Shown here piece after piece: positions 7,503-16,563 of a stretch of DNA of 64,000 nucleotides (its first letter is position 1; each line of letters opens with the position of its first letter). Source of the stretch: Pedobacter fastidiosus (GTDB taxonomy: Bacteria > Bacteroidota > Bacteroidia > Sphingobacteriales > Sphingobacteriaceae). The stretch spans positions 146,431-210,430 of the forward strand of contig NZ_JACRYL010000007.1 in NCBI RefSeq assembly GCF_014306625.1, read 5' to 3'. Below the pieces are notes generated by a model. It saw only the letters and a list, made by a program, of their open reading frames with translations, had not been told where the DNA came from and made no database searches. Made by a program: the position numbers and the translations under genes.

Positions 7503-8351
7503 CTATTTACGATATAGGGGGCATCTTTTTAAAAGATACTCTAATGGCCCACTGTAAGAACCATCCGTATTGCTTAAAAACGCTTTATGGCTTTCATTAT
7601 AAATACTTGCATTATTATCCATGTAAATTTGAAGGCTCACACTTACATCAAAACGTTGCACGGCATCACTGCTAGACGATCCGTAATTGGAAACGCCCTT
7701 AACCTTGTTATCGTCACCGCGTTTAACCTTTGTATCATCGCTAGTTGAGGTGTAACTGGTTTGGTAGCCCTTATTTTGCGTTACTGTTCCATCAATAATA
7801 TATTCTACACCTAAAATATCGCAAAGATTTTTCATAGTAAAACCAATCATTTTATCACGCGTTGCTCCTGCTTGCACAAGGGCGGCATTAGTAGAACGTG
7901 GATCGAGAATGGTATATCCTGCGGAGTGCTGATTAAGTAACGCATAAGCATCCTGTTGCGCCTTCATTCCAATGGCATCGGCCCCAGGCTGGTTATCCAT
8001 TAAAAATGTAAATGGGATAATTGCAATTTTATTATGATGATCTACAGGAGTTGCTGTCATGGCAACCTGATCTTTCTGTCTAGTTTCGGAAGGAGGAACC
8101 TGCTGTGAGAAAATCTCTACCCGGCCACTGGAATGGGTAATCTGAGAGATGTCTGATTTTTTAATTACATATTCAGCGGTTTCCCCAGAGTACACAAAAG
8201 AGACATCAGCATCTGTAATCTTAATAATTTTTCCTTTAAGTTCTTCACCGCTGGTTTTTTTAATCACATCAGCTTTCTGCTGAGCGCTGTTTTGGGCAAA
8301 ACTGCAGATGGCAATCATTATGCAGAGCAATGATAGGTAAATTTTTTTCAT
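7503..8351 (-). CDS. Exported protein with CsgG/FlgO-like region
   Basis: A secreted or periplasmic protein of 282 residues. The start at 8351 gives a clear signal peptide (KKIYLSLLCIMIAICSFAQ); the start at 8384 would precede it by eleven residues. Residues about 25-80 (KTSGEELKGKIIKITDADVSF) look like a small beta domain common in Bacteroidota. The region from IAIIPFTF through GYTILDP and LGVEYIIDGTVTQNKG resembles the nucleotide-binding-like fold of CsgG/FlgO/TolB N-terminal-type proteins, where an effector name list and DG motif recur. The C-terminus is serine-rich and ends LEYLLKRCPLYRK. Its function is not known; it is likely monocistronic. Confidence 0.72.
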   Translation of the reverse strand: MKKIYLSLLCIMIAICSFAQNSAQQKADVIKKTSGEELKGKIIKITDADVSFVYSGETAEYVIKKSDISQITHSSGRVEIFSQQVPPSETRQKDQVAMTATPVDHHNKIAIIPFTFLMDNQPGADAIGMKAQQDAYALLNQHSAGYTILDPRSTNAALVQAGATRDKMIGFTMKNLCDILGVEYIIDGTVTQNKGYQTSYTSTSDDTKVKRGDDNKVKGVSNYGSSSSDAVQRFDVSVSLQIYMDNNASIYNESHKAFLSNTDGSYSGPLEYLLKRCPLYRK

Positions 8352-8510
8352 GGTAGGTTTGATTTTTAAGATAAAAATAATCAAAACATTCTGAAAATCT
8401 AAATTTGATAATCAATTTTTTACGCAAAAAGCAAGGGATTGTTTAATAATAAGTTGCTATCATTTGGATACATTTTGATTTTTATTTAATATTGATTAAG
8501 CCCTAACGTT

Positions 8511-10976
8511 ATGAAATTCACTCTACTTTTGCTCAAAGCTTTCATATTAAGCCTAATCTTTTTCCCCTCCCTTTGCATTGGTCAAAAAACAGCTGCCCAA
8601 AAAGAGCAAACCGATTCACTAAAAACCAATCCAAATGGATTTTTAGTCAGAATGCAGAATTTCGCCAAGCAATCGGCAAAAGAAAGTATTGCAGATTTCG
8701 AGGCAGATAAGGTTGTGATGGTGCAATTAAAAGTCATTAATGATATTAGACTTACCAGTCAAGATGCAAAAGGCTATCTTAAAACCGGTGTAGATACCAT
8801 AACGCCAAAAGTCAAATTGGAGGTGCTAAAGGCGGATTATAAAACAGCATCTGATGGTGTCTTTATTAATGCGGGAACAACGCAAACCTATCGCAACCTT
8901 GCTTCAACGAAAAGAATTATTCGGGAATTACTATTAGATGCGAAAAAAATTAAATCAGCACTTGAAGTTAAACAAAAAGCATTATCCGGTTTTCATTATA
9001 GAATAGATTCATTATCTACTGCACCAGAATTGTTTGTTTTTCCGAAAGATTCCATCTCAGTTGTTGATTATTTACGCACCCTTGGAGCAGTTGCTTACGA
9101 AACAGCACCTGTTGATTCTACCCTAAAAAAAGCTAATCTCCATGTTCAAAAGTTAATAAACACGTATAATATTGCAATAAGCCAATTACAGAATAGTATT
9201 GAGCAGGTAGAGCATTACGAACAGAATATGGCCTTTAGTACTCTTGATCGCGAACTGCCAAATATATGGCAAGCTCAACTTCATTTTAGACCCTTTTTAG
9301 AAATCGTTCAATTTTCTACAATCAAAAACCTACTCACCCTTAAATTTTATCTATTAAATAATATAGGCAAATTGGCTTTAATCGTTTTGCTAATTATCAC
9401 ATCTTTTATCTATCTAAACTCTTTGAAAAAAATGTATCAATCAAAGGGATTACTAAATAAAGAATTGGATGGGCAATTGGCCATACGTTATCCAGCGTTA
9501 TCGGCAGTGTTAATTGTATTAAGCTTATTTCAGTTCTTATTCATATCTCCGCCGTTTATCTTAAGTTTCTTAATTTGGATTATTTGCAGTATTTGCCTTA
9601 CAATCGTATTCAGAAACTTTATTACCTCTTACTGGATGAAAGTATGGCTATTGATGATGGTGTTATTTATATTTGCTTCAGCCGGAAATATTCTTCTTCA
9701 GGCGTCGAGAGTTGAACGCTGGTATATGCTTGCCCTGGCCATTGCGGGTACCCTGGCGGGAGTAATCATTCTTAATCAGAAACGATATCTTGAACTTCGT
9801 GAAAAATGGATTTCCTACTCAATTGCAATCATGATAGGGTTTGAGATCGTTTCCATTATATTGAATGTTTATGGAAGATTCAACCTCTCTAAAACGTTAT
9901 TTCTGGTAGGATTTTTAAATGTCGTTATAGCGATATTATTTCTTTGGGTTGTGCGACTAATTAATGAGGGTTTGCTTCTAGCCTTTGACATTTACACGGT
10001 ACAAGACAGGAAATTATTTTACCTTAATTTCGGGAAAGTGGGCAACAGAGCACCGGTTTTACTCTACATACTCCTCGTTTTAGGATGGATAGTATTAATG
10101 GGCCATAACTTTCCCCTATTTGAATTTTTCTCTAAACCTTTCCTTACCTTTTTAAGCAGTGAGCGAACCCTGGGCAACTACAATTTCAGCATCAACGGAG
10201 TAATCCTTTTTTTCGGAATTATGACCGCATCTGTAATCATTTCTAAAATTGTATCGTTTTTTGCTTCTGATGATCACCTTGTGGGAAGCAAAGATGACAA
10301 TACTCAAAAACGCGGATTGGGAAGCTGGGTTCTCTTAATGCGCATATCCATACTTTCAATCGGTCTTTTTTTGGCGCTCGCTGCAGCCGGCATTCCTATG
10401 GATCGAATTACCATCATTATTGGGGCACTAGGCGTTGGCATTGGATTTGGCCTGCAAACATTGGTCAATAATCTGGTTAGTGGATTAATCATCGCATTTG
10501 AGAAACCAGTTAATGTTGGCGACATTGTGGATGTGGATGGGCAAGGCGGTACGATGAAATCAATTGGGTTTCGAAGCAGTGTAATTACGACTTGGGAAGG
10601 TGGAGATTTGGTAATGCCTAATGGAGATTTACTGAACTCTCATTTAATGAACTGGACACTGGCAGGAAGCCGAAAACGGATGTCGCTCGTTATTGGAGTA
10701 GCCTATGATACCGATCTTCAAAAATGTAAGGAGATAATTGGTAATATTATAGAAACTGAAGAGCGAATTCTTAAAAACCCGAAACCAGTAGTCCTATTCG
10801 AGCAGTTTAACAGCAATTCTATTGATTTGAAAATACTTTTATGGACGAGGCATTTAAGGGAAAACAACTCTACCAAAAGCGATCTTATTGTTGCGATAAA
10901 TGAAGCATTCAAAAAAAATGGCATTAAGATCCCGTTTAATCAACAGGAAATTTATCTGCATAAGTTGGATGAATGA
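8511..10976 (+). CDS. Large mechanosensitive channel, MscS family
   Basis: This 821-residue protein resembles MscK-type members of the MscS superfamily, which open under membrane tension to release osmolytes. A signal peptide (residues 1-24) precedes about 240 periplasmic residues with helical, coiled-coil character. Roughly ten membrane segments follow between residues 280 and 640. The pore helix and beta domain are recognised by GIPMDRITIIIGALGVGIGFGLQ, FEKPVNVGDIVDVDG and WEGGDLVMPNGDLL (each quoted in part), with the cytoplasmic alpha/beta end after that. The last codons are repeated 768 bp downstream, beyond a toxin-antitoxin pair, suggesting an insertion at its 3' end; the open reading frame itself is intact. 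Confidence 0.9.
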   Translation: MKFTLLLLKAFILSLIFFPSLCIGQKTAAQKEQTDSLKTNPNGFLVRMQNFAKQSAKESIADFEADKVVMVQLKVINDIRLTSQDAKGYLKTGVDTITPKVKLEVLKADYKTASDGVFINAGTTQTYRNLASTKRIIRELLLDAKKIKSALEVKQKALSGFHYRIDSLSTAPELFVFPKDSISVVDYLRTLGAVAYETAPVDSTLKKANLHVQKLINTYNIAISQLQNSIEQVEHYEQNMAFSTLDRELPNIWQAQLHFRPFLEIVQFSTIKNLLTLKFYLLNNIGKLALIVLLIITSFIYLNSLKKMYQSKGLLNKELDGQLAIRYPALSAVLIVLSLFQFLFISPPFILSFLIWIICSICLTIVFRNFITSYWMKVWLLMMVLFIFASAGNILLQASRVERWYMLALAIAGTLAGVIILNQKRYLELREKWISYSIAIMIGFEIVSIILNVYGRFNLSKTLFLVGFLNVVIAILFLWVVRLINEGLLLAFDIYTVQDRKLFYLNFGKVGNRAPVLLYILLVLGWIVLMGHNFPLFEFFSKPFLTFLSSERTLGNYNFSINGVILFFGIMTASVIISKIVSFFASDDHLVGSKDDNTQKRGLGSWVLLMRISILSIGLFLALAAAGIPMDRITIIIGALGVGIGFGLQTLVNNLVSGLIIAFEKPVNVGDIVDVDGQGGTMKSIGFRSSVITTWEGGDLVMPNGDLLNSHLMNWTLAGSRKRMSLVIGVAYDTDLQKCKEIIGNIIETEERILKNPKPVVLFEQFNSNSIDLKILLWTRHLRENNSTKSDLIVAINEAFKKNGIKIPFNQQEIYLHKLDE

Positions 10977-10985
10977 AATTGGGAT
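10962..10985 (+). repeat. 24-bp direct repeat, copy 1 (3' end of mscS)
   Basis: This exact 24-bp sequence, beginning AAGTTGGATGAATGA, contains the last codons and stop of the mscS gene. The same sequence occurs again at 11730-11753, on the other side of the vapC/antitoxin pair. Confidence 0.9.
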
Positions 10986-11071
10986 TTAATTAGGATAAGG
11001 GATTGAAACCACACCTATAAAACTTGAAAGGTATTATGCCTTTTGCAAGGGAAATTTTGGCAATAAATGTT

Positions 11072-11443
11072 CTAAAGAATTTCTAAACCCTTTATTCTTT
11101 TGAAATGTTTCTGATTAAGCGTAAGGATAGGCAATTTATACATTATGCAGGTGGCAGCAATAAAAATATCTCTAAATTCAATCATTCTATTACTTGTTCT
11201 TAATTCATGATAGATTTGAGCAGCCTTTATGGAAACAGAATCTGTAAATGATAGTACTTCCAAATCCTCTGTTAAAAGCAATATATCATTTTCTTTCTCT
11301 ATAGTAGTTGCTCCCATATACAACTCGTAAAGCGATACCGATGAGATAAATAGTTGTGTATTTTCTGGAATTAAATAAAGCGACGTTTTAAATTTATCTT
11401 TTGCCCTTAAATGTTCAATAAAGATGCCTGTATCAACTACCAT
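11072..11443 (-). CDS. VapC-like PIN domain toxin
   Basis: PIN-domain VapC toxins are metal-dependent ribonucleases, many of which cut tRNA or rRNA. This 123-residue protein starts with the conserved first acidic residue (MVVDTGIFIEHL, D4), has the second acid in SVSLYELYMGA, and FRDIFIAATCIMYKLPILTLNQKHF holding the further acidic and aromatic positions (quoted as RDIFIAA and LTLNQKHF). Its start overlaps the end of the upstream antitoxin by 7 bp, typical of vapBC order. The pair sits inside a 24-bp direct repeat after mscS. The family call is good; the RNA target is unknown. Confidence 0.87.
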   Translation of the reverse strand: MVVDTGIFIEHLRAKDKFKTSLYLIPENTQLFISSVSLYELYMGATTIEKENDILLLTEDLEVLSFTDSVSIKAAQIYHELRTSNRMIEFRDIFIAATCIMYKLPILTLNQKHFKRIKGLEIL

Positions 11444-11652
11444 TGTTGTGGACTCAGATTTTCAAAAGATTTTCTACTGTCTTCAAAACTTTTCAAATCC
11501 TCTTCTGGCCAAGTCGAAACTGTAAGCAATTTTTTTTTGTAATCAGATTTCTTAGTTTGACTGTTTTCTTGAATGGTTACACCTAAACCTTTAAGTATTT
11601 GTTTTACCAAGGTACTTTTTTTGTCGGGAATATTTATAATTAGCGTTTCCAT
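11437..11652 (-). CDS. Antitoxin of the VapC-like toxin
   Basis: A 71-residue protein upstream of, and overlapping, the PIN toxin by 7 bp. It begins METLIINIPDKKSTLVKQILKGLG, which looks like the short beta strand plus two helices of a small antitoxin of the DUF2683 type found in Bacteroidota. Its C-terminal part (WPEEDLKSFEDSRKSFENL) is acidic and probably disordered, as expected for the toxin-binding end. The start at 11652 is preferred because the longer frame (to 11763) would run through the 24-bp repeat and has no protein-like character. Such antitoxins usually repress their own operon. Confidence 0.8.
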   Translation of the reverse strand: METLIINIPDKKSTLVKQILKGLGVTIQENSQTKKSDYKKKLLTVSTWPEEDLKSFEDSRKSFENLSPQQW

Positions 11653-11729
11653 ATAACAAATATACTGAACATTTATATAAATCAAACTGAAGGCAAAAAT
11701 ACTACTGCAATCTTCTAGAATCAGCGGAA

Positions 11730-11753
11730 AAGTTGGATGAATGAAATTGGGAT
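11730..11753 (+). repeat. 24-bp direct repeat, copy 2
   Basis: Exact copy of 10962-10985. It keeps the tail of the mscS reading frame (K-L-D-E-stop) but is preceded by unrelated sequence, and is followed at once by the terminator at 11764-11795. This is the arrangement expected if the toxin-antitoxin segment was inserted at the end of mscS with duplication of 24 bp. Confidence 0.9.
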
Positions 11754-11763
11754 CTAGAAGCAA

Positions 11764-11795
11764 AAAAGCCTCAACTTTTACAAGTTAAGGCTTTT
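11764..11795. terminator. Bidirectional terminator, probably the original one of mscS and tRNA-Asp
   Basis: Arms AAAAGCCTCAACTT (11764-11777) and AAGTTAAGGCTTTT (11782-11795) form a 14-bp stem with one wobble or mismatch and a 4-nt loop. It lies 3 nt outside the island border, so before integration it would have been immediately downstream of tRNA-Asp. Confidence 0.8.
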
Positions 11796-11798
11796 GTT

Positions 11799-11822
11799 GC
11801 GGAATGGACGGGACTCGAACCC
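11799..11822. repeat. Island border attL (copy of tRNA-Asp 3' end)
   Basis: These 24 bases, starting GCGGAATGGACGGGAC, are identical to 48115-48138 inside the 3' end of tRNA-Asp and in the same orientation. No complete tRNA follows: the bases beyond 11822 do not form a D arm or acceptor partner. This is the far-end att copy left by integration into the tRNA gene. Confidence 0.9.
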
Positions 11823-11867
11823 ATGCCATAACTCGCTTTAAACGAGGTTTTTATATCTTTAAAAGCA

Positions 11868-11888
11868 AAGTACTCACCAAATACTCAC
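11868..11888 (+). other. Candidate integrase arm-binding sites, left end
   Basis: AAGTACTCACC (11868-11878) is followed by ATACTCAC (11881-11888). The 11-bp unit recurs exactly at 47990-48000 near the right border. Repeats near both ends of an integrated element are typical arm sites for a tyrosine integrase; the role is inferred. Confidence 0.5.
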
Positions 11889-12006
11889 TAGAAGGTTACA
11901 ATTACTTGACTACAAACAACTACCTCAAATATACTTTAAGCTCTTAAATTATCAAAATTAATTCGTCAAAAGAATGATATTGGCTATTTTAGCCTATCTC
12001 AAAAAT

Positions 12007-14028
12007 ATGCGCTCAATATTACTATTATTCCTATTGACGATTGCTCTGAACGCTCACGCTCAGGCACCCGTCAATGATGACATCCGCAATGCGGTTTCAC
12101 TATCCAAAATTACTGCATTCTGTTCTGCGGACGGGGAGTTCAGCAATGCAGGAGCGACGCCGAGCGGATACAAAAAGGGCAGCCTCTGGAACAGTGAGGG
12201 TAACGACATATGGTACAGCTTCATTTCCACAGGGACTGATGTTACAGCTACGGTTACGGGCATGGAAACTACTCTAGACAAAAACACGCTAATTAAGCCT
12301 TTGGTTGCCTATTACACCTATAAGGAGAATATTCTTACCGAACAGATCGGGTCCATGACTATCAAAAACAATACAGTTACGGGCTATAAGGGGGGGCTTG
12401 TCATCGGTCAGCTCTATTACCTCAGGATTAGTGCCGAAAGCGGAGCAACCGGAAATTTCAGGTTGTGCATAAACAGTTATAACCCTCCAAAAAAACCAGG
12501 CCAGGATTTTTCGACCGCATCCCTTCTCTGCAACAAGAATGGTTTTACAGAACAGAGTATCAGCGGGGCCGGGCTCAATAACAGGGAGGCACTGGGAACC
12601 TGCATGAGTACGGAGTCCAACTCGGCATGGTATAACTGGACGGCTTCGAACAATGGCGATCTCGGCTTTTCGATTACACCCACCTCGGTGACCGACGACA
12701 TTGACTGGGTGCTCTTTGATCTGGGTCCTACAGCTGACAACGGTATCCCATCGGCGCAGAATGCCATTCGCTGTGCTTCCGGAAGTGGAATTGCCTGTAT
12801 ACCCCGCTATTATGCCACAGGTATGAACAGTGGATCGATAGACCTCACCGAGCAGTCGGGATGTGTTGCCGGACAGGATGGCTTCGTAAAATCGGTCAAT
12901 ATGGTACAGGGTCATCGATATGCCCTACTCATCGACAATTTTTCCAATGGCAACAATGGCTTTACGCTTCTCTTTTCCGGAGCGGGAGAATTCCTTGGCC
13001 CCCAGGCATCCATCAACATGCAGACAGAAAATCCATGTCAAGCCGACCAACAATTTACCTTCAGGACAGTCGCCAGCGGGTACGACAGTCTGAGATGGAA
13101 CTTTGGAGAAGGCGCAAGCAAGGTATTTTCCAGTGATCCCGGTCCACAGCTAATCAGCTATTCAACAGAGGGGCAAAAGACCGTTATACTTGAAACAACC
13201 AGCTATAGGGGCTGTACAACCATAACCAGTTATTCTTTTTATGTTTCCCTAAAACCGGCAACGCCGATAATCCTTGCAAACAAACAGGTTTTCTGCATCG
13301 GCGACAGTATTGGGCTGAGCACTTCCGAAGTCAGAGATGCAGTTTATCGCTGGACTGGGCCAAACGGGTTTTTGGATACAGAAAGTAGAATAGTCATCCC
13401 TGTGAAAGATTCAGGGCAATCCGGAAGATATATCCTGCGGGTCAAAGTCGGCGATTGTGAGAGCGATATCGCCTATTTTGACATCCCCCCTATCCTAAAA
13501 AAACCAGTTGCACTTTTCGGAACAGCCCCCGAACTGCCAGGAAAGTTTTCTGCTCCCGCCCCCATTACATTCTTGAACCAGTCCAAAGACGCGGACCAGT
13601 TTGAGTGGGACTTCGGTGACGGCGAGAGATCGGACGAATTCAGTCCTGTGCATCTTTATAAAAAAGCCGGCAGTTATACGGTTACCCTTCGGGCATCTTC
13701 CAAAAGCAGTTGCTTTGACAATTTTTCCCTCAGCGATCTGGTCCTGCTCGATGGATCAACACTGATGATCCCTAATTCCTTCTCTCCCAACGGTGATGGA
13801 ATAAACGATCTGCTGAATATCAATATTGCGAACCTTAAAAAATTCAGTTTCCGGGTCTTCAACCGATACGGGGAATCGATCTTTTTGACCGAAAATATTT
13901 TCGATGCCTGGGACGGGCAATGGAAAGGAAGTCCGGTTCCTATTGGCGCATATTTTTACGTGTTAAAGGGAACGGATCTTTTTGGCAAAGCAGTCGTTCA
14001 CAGCGGATCGATTACGCTGATCCGATAA
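12007..14028 (+). CDS. T9SS type B sorted surface protein with PKD domain
   Basis: A secreted protein with a signal peptide (RSILLLFLLTIALNAHAQ). The start at 12007 is chosen because it begins the signal peptide; an ATG at 11974 adds eleven residues. The N-terminal 330 residues contain two related modules resembling T9SS ectodomains that begin APVNDDIRNAVSL and PGQDFSTASLLC. A PKD-like domain (FEWDFGDGERSDEFSPVHLY) precedes a gliding motility-associated C-terminal domain of about 87 residues: IPNSFSPNGDGINDLL, FRVFNRYGESIF, YFYVLKG, GSITLIR. This CTD directs export through the type IX system. The PorP/SprF-like gene lies convergently, stop next to stop. Ligand and role are unknown. Confidence 0.9.
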   Translation: MRSILLLFLLTIALNAHAQAPVNDDIRNAVSLSKITAFCSADGEFSNAGATPSGYKKGSLWNSEGNDIWYSFISTGTDVTATVTGMETTLDKNTLIKPLVAYYTYKENILTEQIGSMTIKNNTVTGYKGGLVIGQLYYLRISAESGATGNFRLCINSYNPPKKPGQDFSTASLLCNKNGFTEQSISGAGLNNREALGTCMSTESNSAWYNWTASNNGDLGFSITPTSVTDDIDWVLFDLGPTADNGIPSAQNAIRCASGSGIACIPRYYATGMNSGSIDLTEQSGCVAGQDGFVKSVNMVQGHRYALLIDNFSNGNNGFTLLFSGAGEFLGPQASINMQTENPCQADQQFTFRTVASGYDSLRWNFGEGASKVFSSDPGPQLISYSTEGQKTVILETTSYRGCTTITSYSFYVSLKPATPIILANKQVFCIGDSIGLSTSEVRDAVYRWTGPNGFLDTESRIVIPVKDSGQSGRYILRVKVGDCESDIAYFDIPPILKKPVALFGTAPELPGKFSAPAPITFLNQSKDADQFEWDFGDGERSDEFSPVHLYKKAGSYTVTLRASSKSSCFDNFSLSDLVLLDGSTLMIPNSFSPNGDGINDLLNINIANLKKFSFRVFNRYGESIFLTENIFDAWDGQWKGSPVPIGAYFYVLKGTDLFGKAVVHSGSITLIR

Positions 14029-15099
14029 CTACCACATCCTTGTCGGACAGACCACCTTGTAGACGTTGTTGAGCAACAGACCCAGAACTATTTCATGGCT
14101 TCCGCTACTGACTGAGTTTAGCCGGGAGACCGTCAGGTCATAAGAGTAGGTGAGGTTTAGAAAATGACTCACATTTATCCCTGCCATTGCGGTAAAGGCA
14201 TCTGTACTTCTATAGCCGCCTCCCATCCAGAACCGGTCTGTAAGCCCGATCTTTAAGTTTGCATCCAGGGAAATCGGAGTGTTGCTTACCCATTTTGCCA
14301 TTATAGATGGCGTAACATTAAAATCCTCCCCCAACGCGACGCGATAACCCGATGTAAAAAAAAAATGAGGCACAAGTTTCCCCTCATTAAGGTTATTTTC
14401 TTTTCCAAAAACTATTTTTTGAGGCAGGAGCTGCTGTACGGAAACTCCAGAGAAAAACCGCCTTCCGTATAGCCAAAGACCCAACGACAGGTCCGGACTC
14501 AATGTTTTACGGGAAGCATTGGATAGCGCCGGATCACCCGGTCTTTCCAGAACAAGTGCACCTACATCAATCCCTACCCTAGAGACGCCTGTGGAAATCC
14601 CCGCAGCGAGGTTCAGTCTTCTATTAAGCTGAAGATGATACGCGTAACTAACATCAAGAAAGGCCATCGAAAGCTGGCCCGACCGATCCGAAACTGCCGA
14701 GAAACCAATGCCATGGTGCGCAGGCGAAGCGGTATAGTCCTGTTCGATGCTTCTAGATCTTGGATCCGTTCCGTCTTCGCCGAACGATAACGGGTTTGGC
14801 CACAGATAGGCATCACCAAGAGCCCAGTGCGCTGAGACAAATGAAGTTTTGGGAGCACCCTCCAGCCCGGTCCACTGTTGCCTATGACCCATCCGGAGAT
14901 CCGTATAATTTTCGATACCGCTCAGCGCAGGGTTGAGCAGGTAATTGTTCATAACGTATTGTGAATACTGGGGCCTCTGCTGGGCAGAGAGAGCCTGCGG
15001 ATAAAAATAAAGAATCAACAAGCTTAAAATCTGTCCTACAGAAAACAGAAATCCGTTTAGCCAGGTTTGATTGCCATGTTGCTGCTTTAGCTTATCCAT
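14029..15099 (-). CDS. PorP/SprF family type IX secretion membrane protein
   Basis: PorP/SprF proteins are outer-membrane barrels that help deliver or anchor T9SS type B cargo. The 356-residue protein has a membrane-targeting N-terminus ending ALSAQQ, then the family signature QRPQYSQYVMNNYLLNPALSG, GHRQQWTGLEGAPKTSF, repeated beta-strand pairs, and a late GGGYRSTDAFTAMAGI motif. It is convergent with the type B cargo gene at 12007 with no intervening base. SprB-SprF in Flavobacterium johnsoniae is the known precedent for such pairs, so this protein probably serves that neighbour. The start ATG is the first good one before the signal sequence. Confidence 0.9.
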   Translation of the reverse strand: MDKLKQQHGNQTWLNGFLFSVGQILSLLILYFYPQALSAQQRPQYSQYVMNNYLLNPALSGIENYTDLRMGHRQQWTGLEGAPKTSFVSAHWALGDAYLWPNPLSFGEDGTDPRSRSIEQDYTASPAHHGIGFSAVSDRSGQLSMAFLDVSYAYHLQLNRRLNLAAGISTGVSRVGIDVGALVLERPGDPALSNASRKTLSPDLSLGLWLYGRRFFSGVSVQQLLPQKIVFGKENNLNEGKLVPHFFFTSGYRVALGEDFNVTPSIMAKWVSNTPISLDANLKIGLTDRFWMGGGYRSTDAFTAMAGINVSHFLNLTYSYDLTVSRLNSVSSGSHEIVLGLLLNNVYKVVCPTRMW

Positions 15100-15227
15100 A
15101 TCTGTTTATGTTCCCCTAAATAAGTGCACGACCTCATAAGCCAAGATCTGTTTTCAATATCTTTTAAAAATAACATGAAATCATTGTCGGCTTGAGAAAT
15201 AAGAAGTAAATAAGAATAAGAGGTTCG

Positions 15228-16301
15228 CTAATTTACTACAGAAAGCCCAGTTCCCTGCGGATGCAGCATCGTGGAACCGCCATATCCCCAGGTTACCAGG
15301 TATTTGAAACCTGGCCTAGGCCCAAAATCAACTAGATCTGTATAAACCAGTCCATCAGTTGTCTTCACAAGCTTGATATTGTCACCTACTTTCTTTAATC
15401 CATAAAATGTTCCCTCGACTATCACTTCAGAAAATCCACCACCAGAGCCATAACTTGCCTCGGTTACGATTGATCCATTGTAAAAATAAAAATCCGTATT
15501 GTCGCCGCCGTTTATAGCCGTCGTGATCTGAATGTCGCAGTGATAAGCTGTAGACCCGAATGGCGCCTTTACCAGAATGATTCCATCCCCCTCCATTTTG
15601 TAGCCCATGGGAATCTGTTGCCCATAGTTGCTGTTCAACCAATAAGTTTCATTATCATCCGTAGAAAATACATCTGGCATTGGTGAAACCCGATAAAGCC
15701 CCGGCAAATTGTTAGATGCAATTGGAGGTGAGGCAACCACAAGATCGCCATACAGCGCCCAAACATCCGTTGCAATTTTGACCAAGGTAGCCGTAGAATA
15801 CTGAGCCCGAAGTGCCTGACCTTTGGAGCTTTCAATCGCAACCCCAATTTCTCCTTTTACAAAAGTCTGGCCTGTACCCATCTGTCTAATTATAATCTGG
15901 GTTCCGATAGGGATGTTTGACGATGAACTTGCGGGAATGGAAACTGTATTTGCATTAGTCTGATTTAATTGAACTAATTTTCCAACATCTAAAGGTAATA
16001 TTGTATAGTTTACGGTTTGCGTATTGATTTCTAGTATTTTTAAACCGTTCGGCAAGGGTATGCCCGCTACCGCGAAAGTACTCCGTTTGACATACTTAAT
16101 CACCCCATCGGCACCTCGAACCAAAACACTATCACTACTCGTCCCCTCTGAAACGTTTTTAAGATAAGCTTTTCCCGCAAGCGACAAGCTTCCGTTGCCC
16201 GCAGGATTTCCTAAGCGAACGCTGTCCGGATTTACCACCGCAATCTGTGCAAAAAGACTATACGCCAAAAAGCTGAACAATAAGCTGAAGAGATATTTCA
16301 T
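15228..16301 (-). CDS. Secreted stalk-like protein, shares N-terminal module with the 17346 gene
   Basis: The product is exported (signal peptide KYLFSLLFSFLAYSLFAQ); the start at 16301 is chosen for this, over 16337. Residues about 20-75 form a module nearly the same as in the gene at 17346-18665: VVNPDSVRLGNP, GNGSL, KAYLKN, DSVLVRGADG, KYVKRS. Similar segments occur in Bacteroidota tail-fibre-like or surface stalk proteins. The middle (about 95-200) resembles a beta-rich prism, and the C-terminal 150 residues look like a carbohydrate-binding or jelly-roll domain (PGFKYLVTWGYGG). No enzyme motif is visible. It lies downstream of an SGNH hydrolase gene on the same strand, with a 262-bp gap. 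The function is unknown. Confidence 0.7.
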   Translation of the reverse strand: MKYLFSLLFSFLAYSLFAQIAVVNPDSVRLGNPAGNGSLSLAGKAYLKNVSEGTSSDSVLVRGADGVIKYVKRSTFAVAGIPLPNGLKILEINTQTVNYTILPLDVGKLVQLNQTNANTVSIPASSSSNIPIGTQIIIRQMGTGQTFVKGEIGVAIESSKGQALRAQYSTATLVKIATDVWALYGDLVVASPPIASNNLPGLYRVSPMPDVFSTDDNETYWLNSNYGQQIPMGYKMEGDGIILVKAPFGSTAYHCDIQITTAINGGDNTDFYFYNGSIVTEASYGSGGGFSEVIVEGTFYGLKKVGDNIKLVKTTDGLVYTDLVDFGPRPGFKYLVTWGYGGSTMLHPQGTGLSVVN

Positions 16302-16563
16302 GTTAATTTGGATGTCTGGTTTAAAAAAGAAGGTCAAAGCCTTCTGTATACTAATAATTTAACACTGTAATTTGCCCAAATTTATTTTTGCCTGAAAACG
16401 GTATTGACGAAGCTGTGGTTTTGACTGACGGAAAGGCAAATAAACTGGACGAACAGGCCTTGAACAATACCCCAAAAGCAAGCTTGAAAAATCACCAAGG
16501 GGTAATTTAGACATTCCTAATATTTGAAAAAGTTAATTAGGTGCTCATAGCACATATCTTCGA

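Noticed and set aside
11799..11860. A second tRNA gene at the left island border
   Set aside because: Only the 3' 23 nt of tRNA-Asp are present. A small hairpin with a 7-nt loop follows, but there is no D arm or matching acceptor strand.
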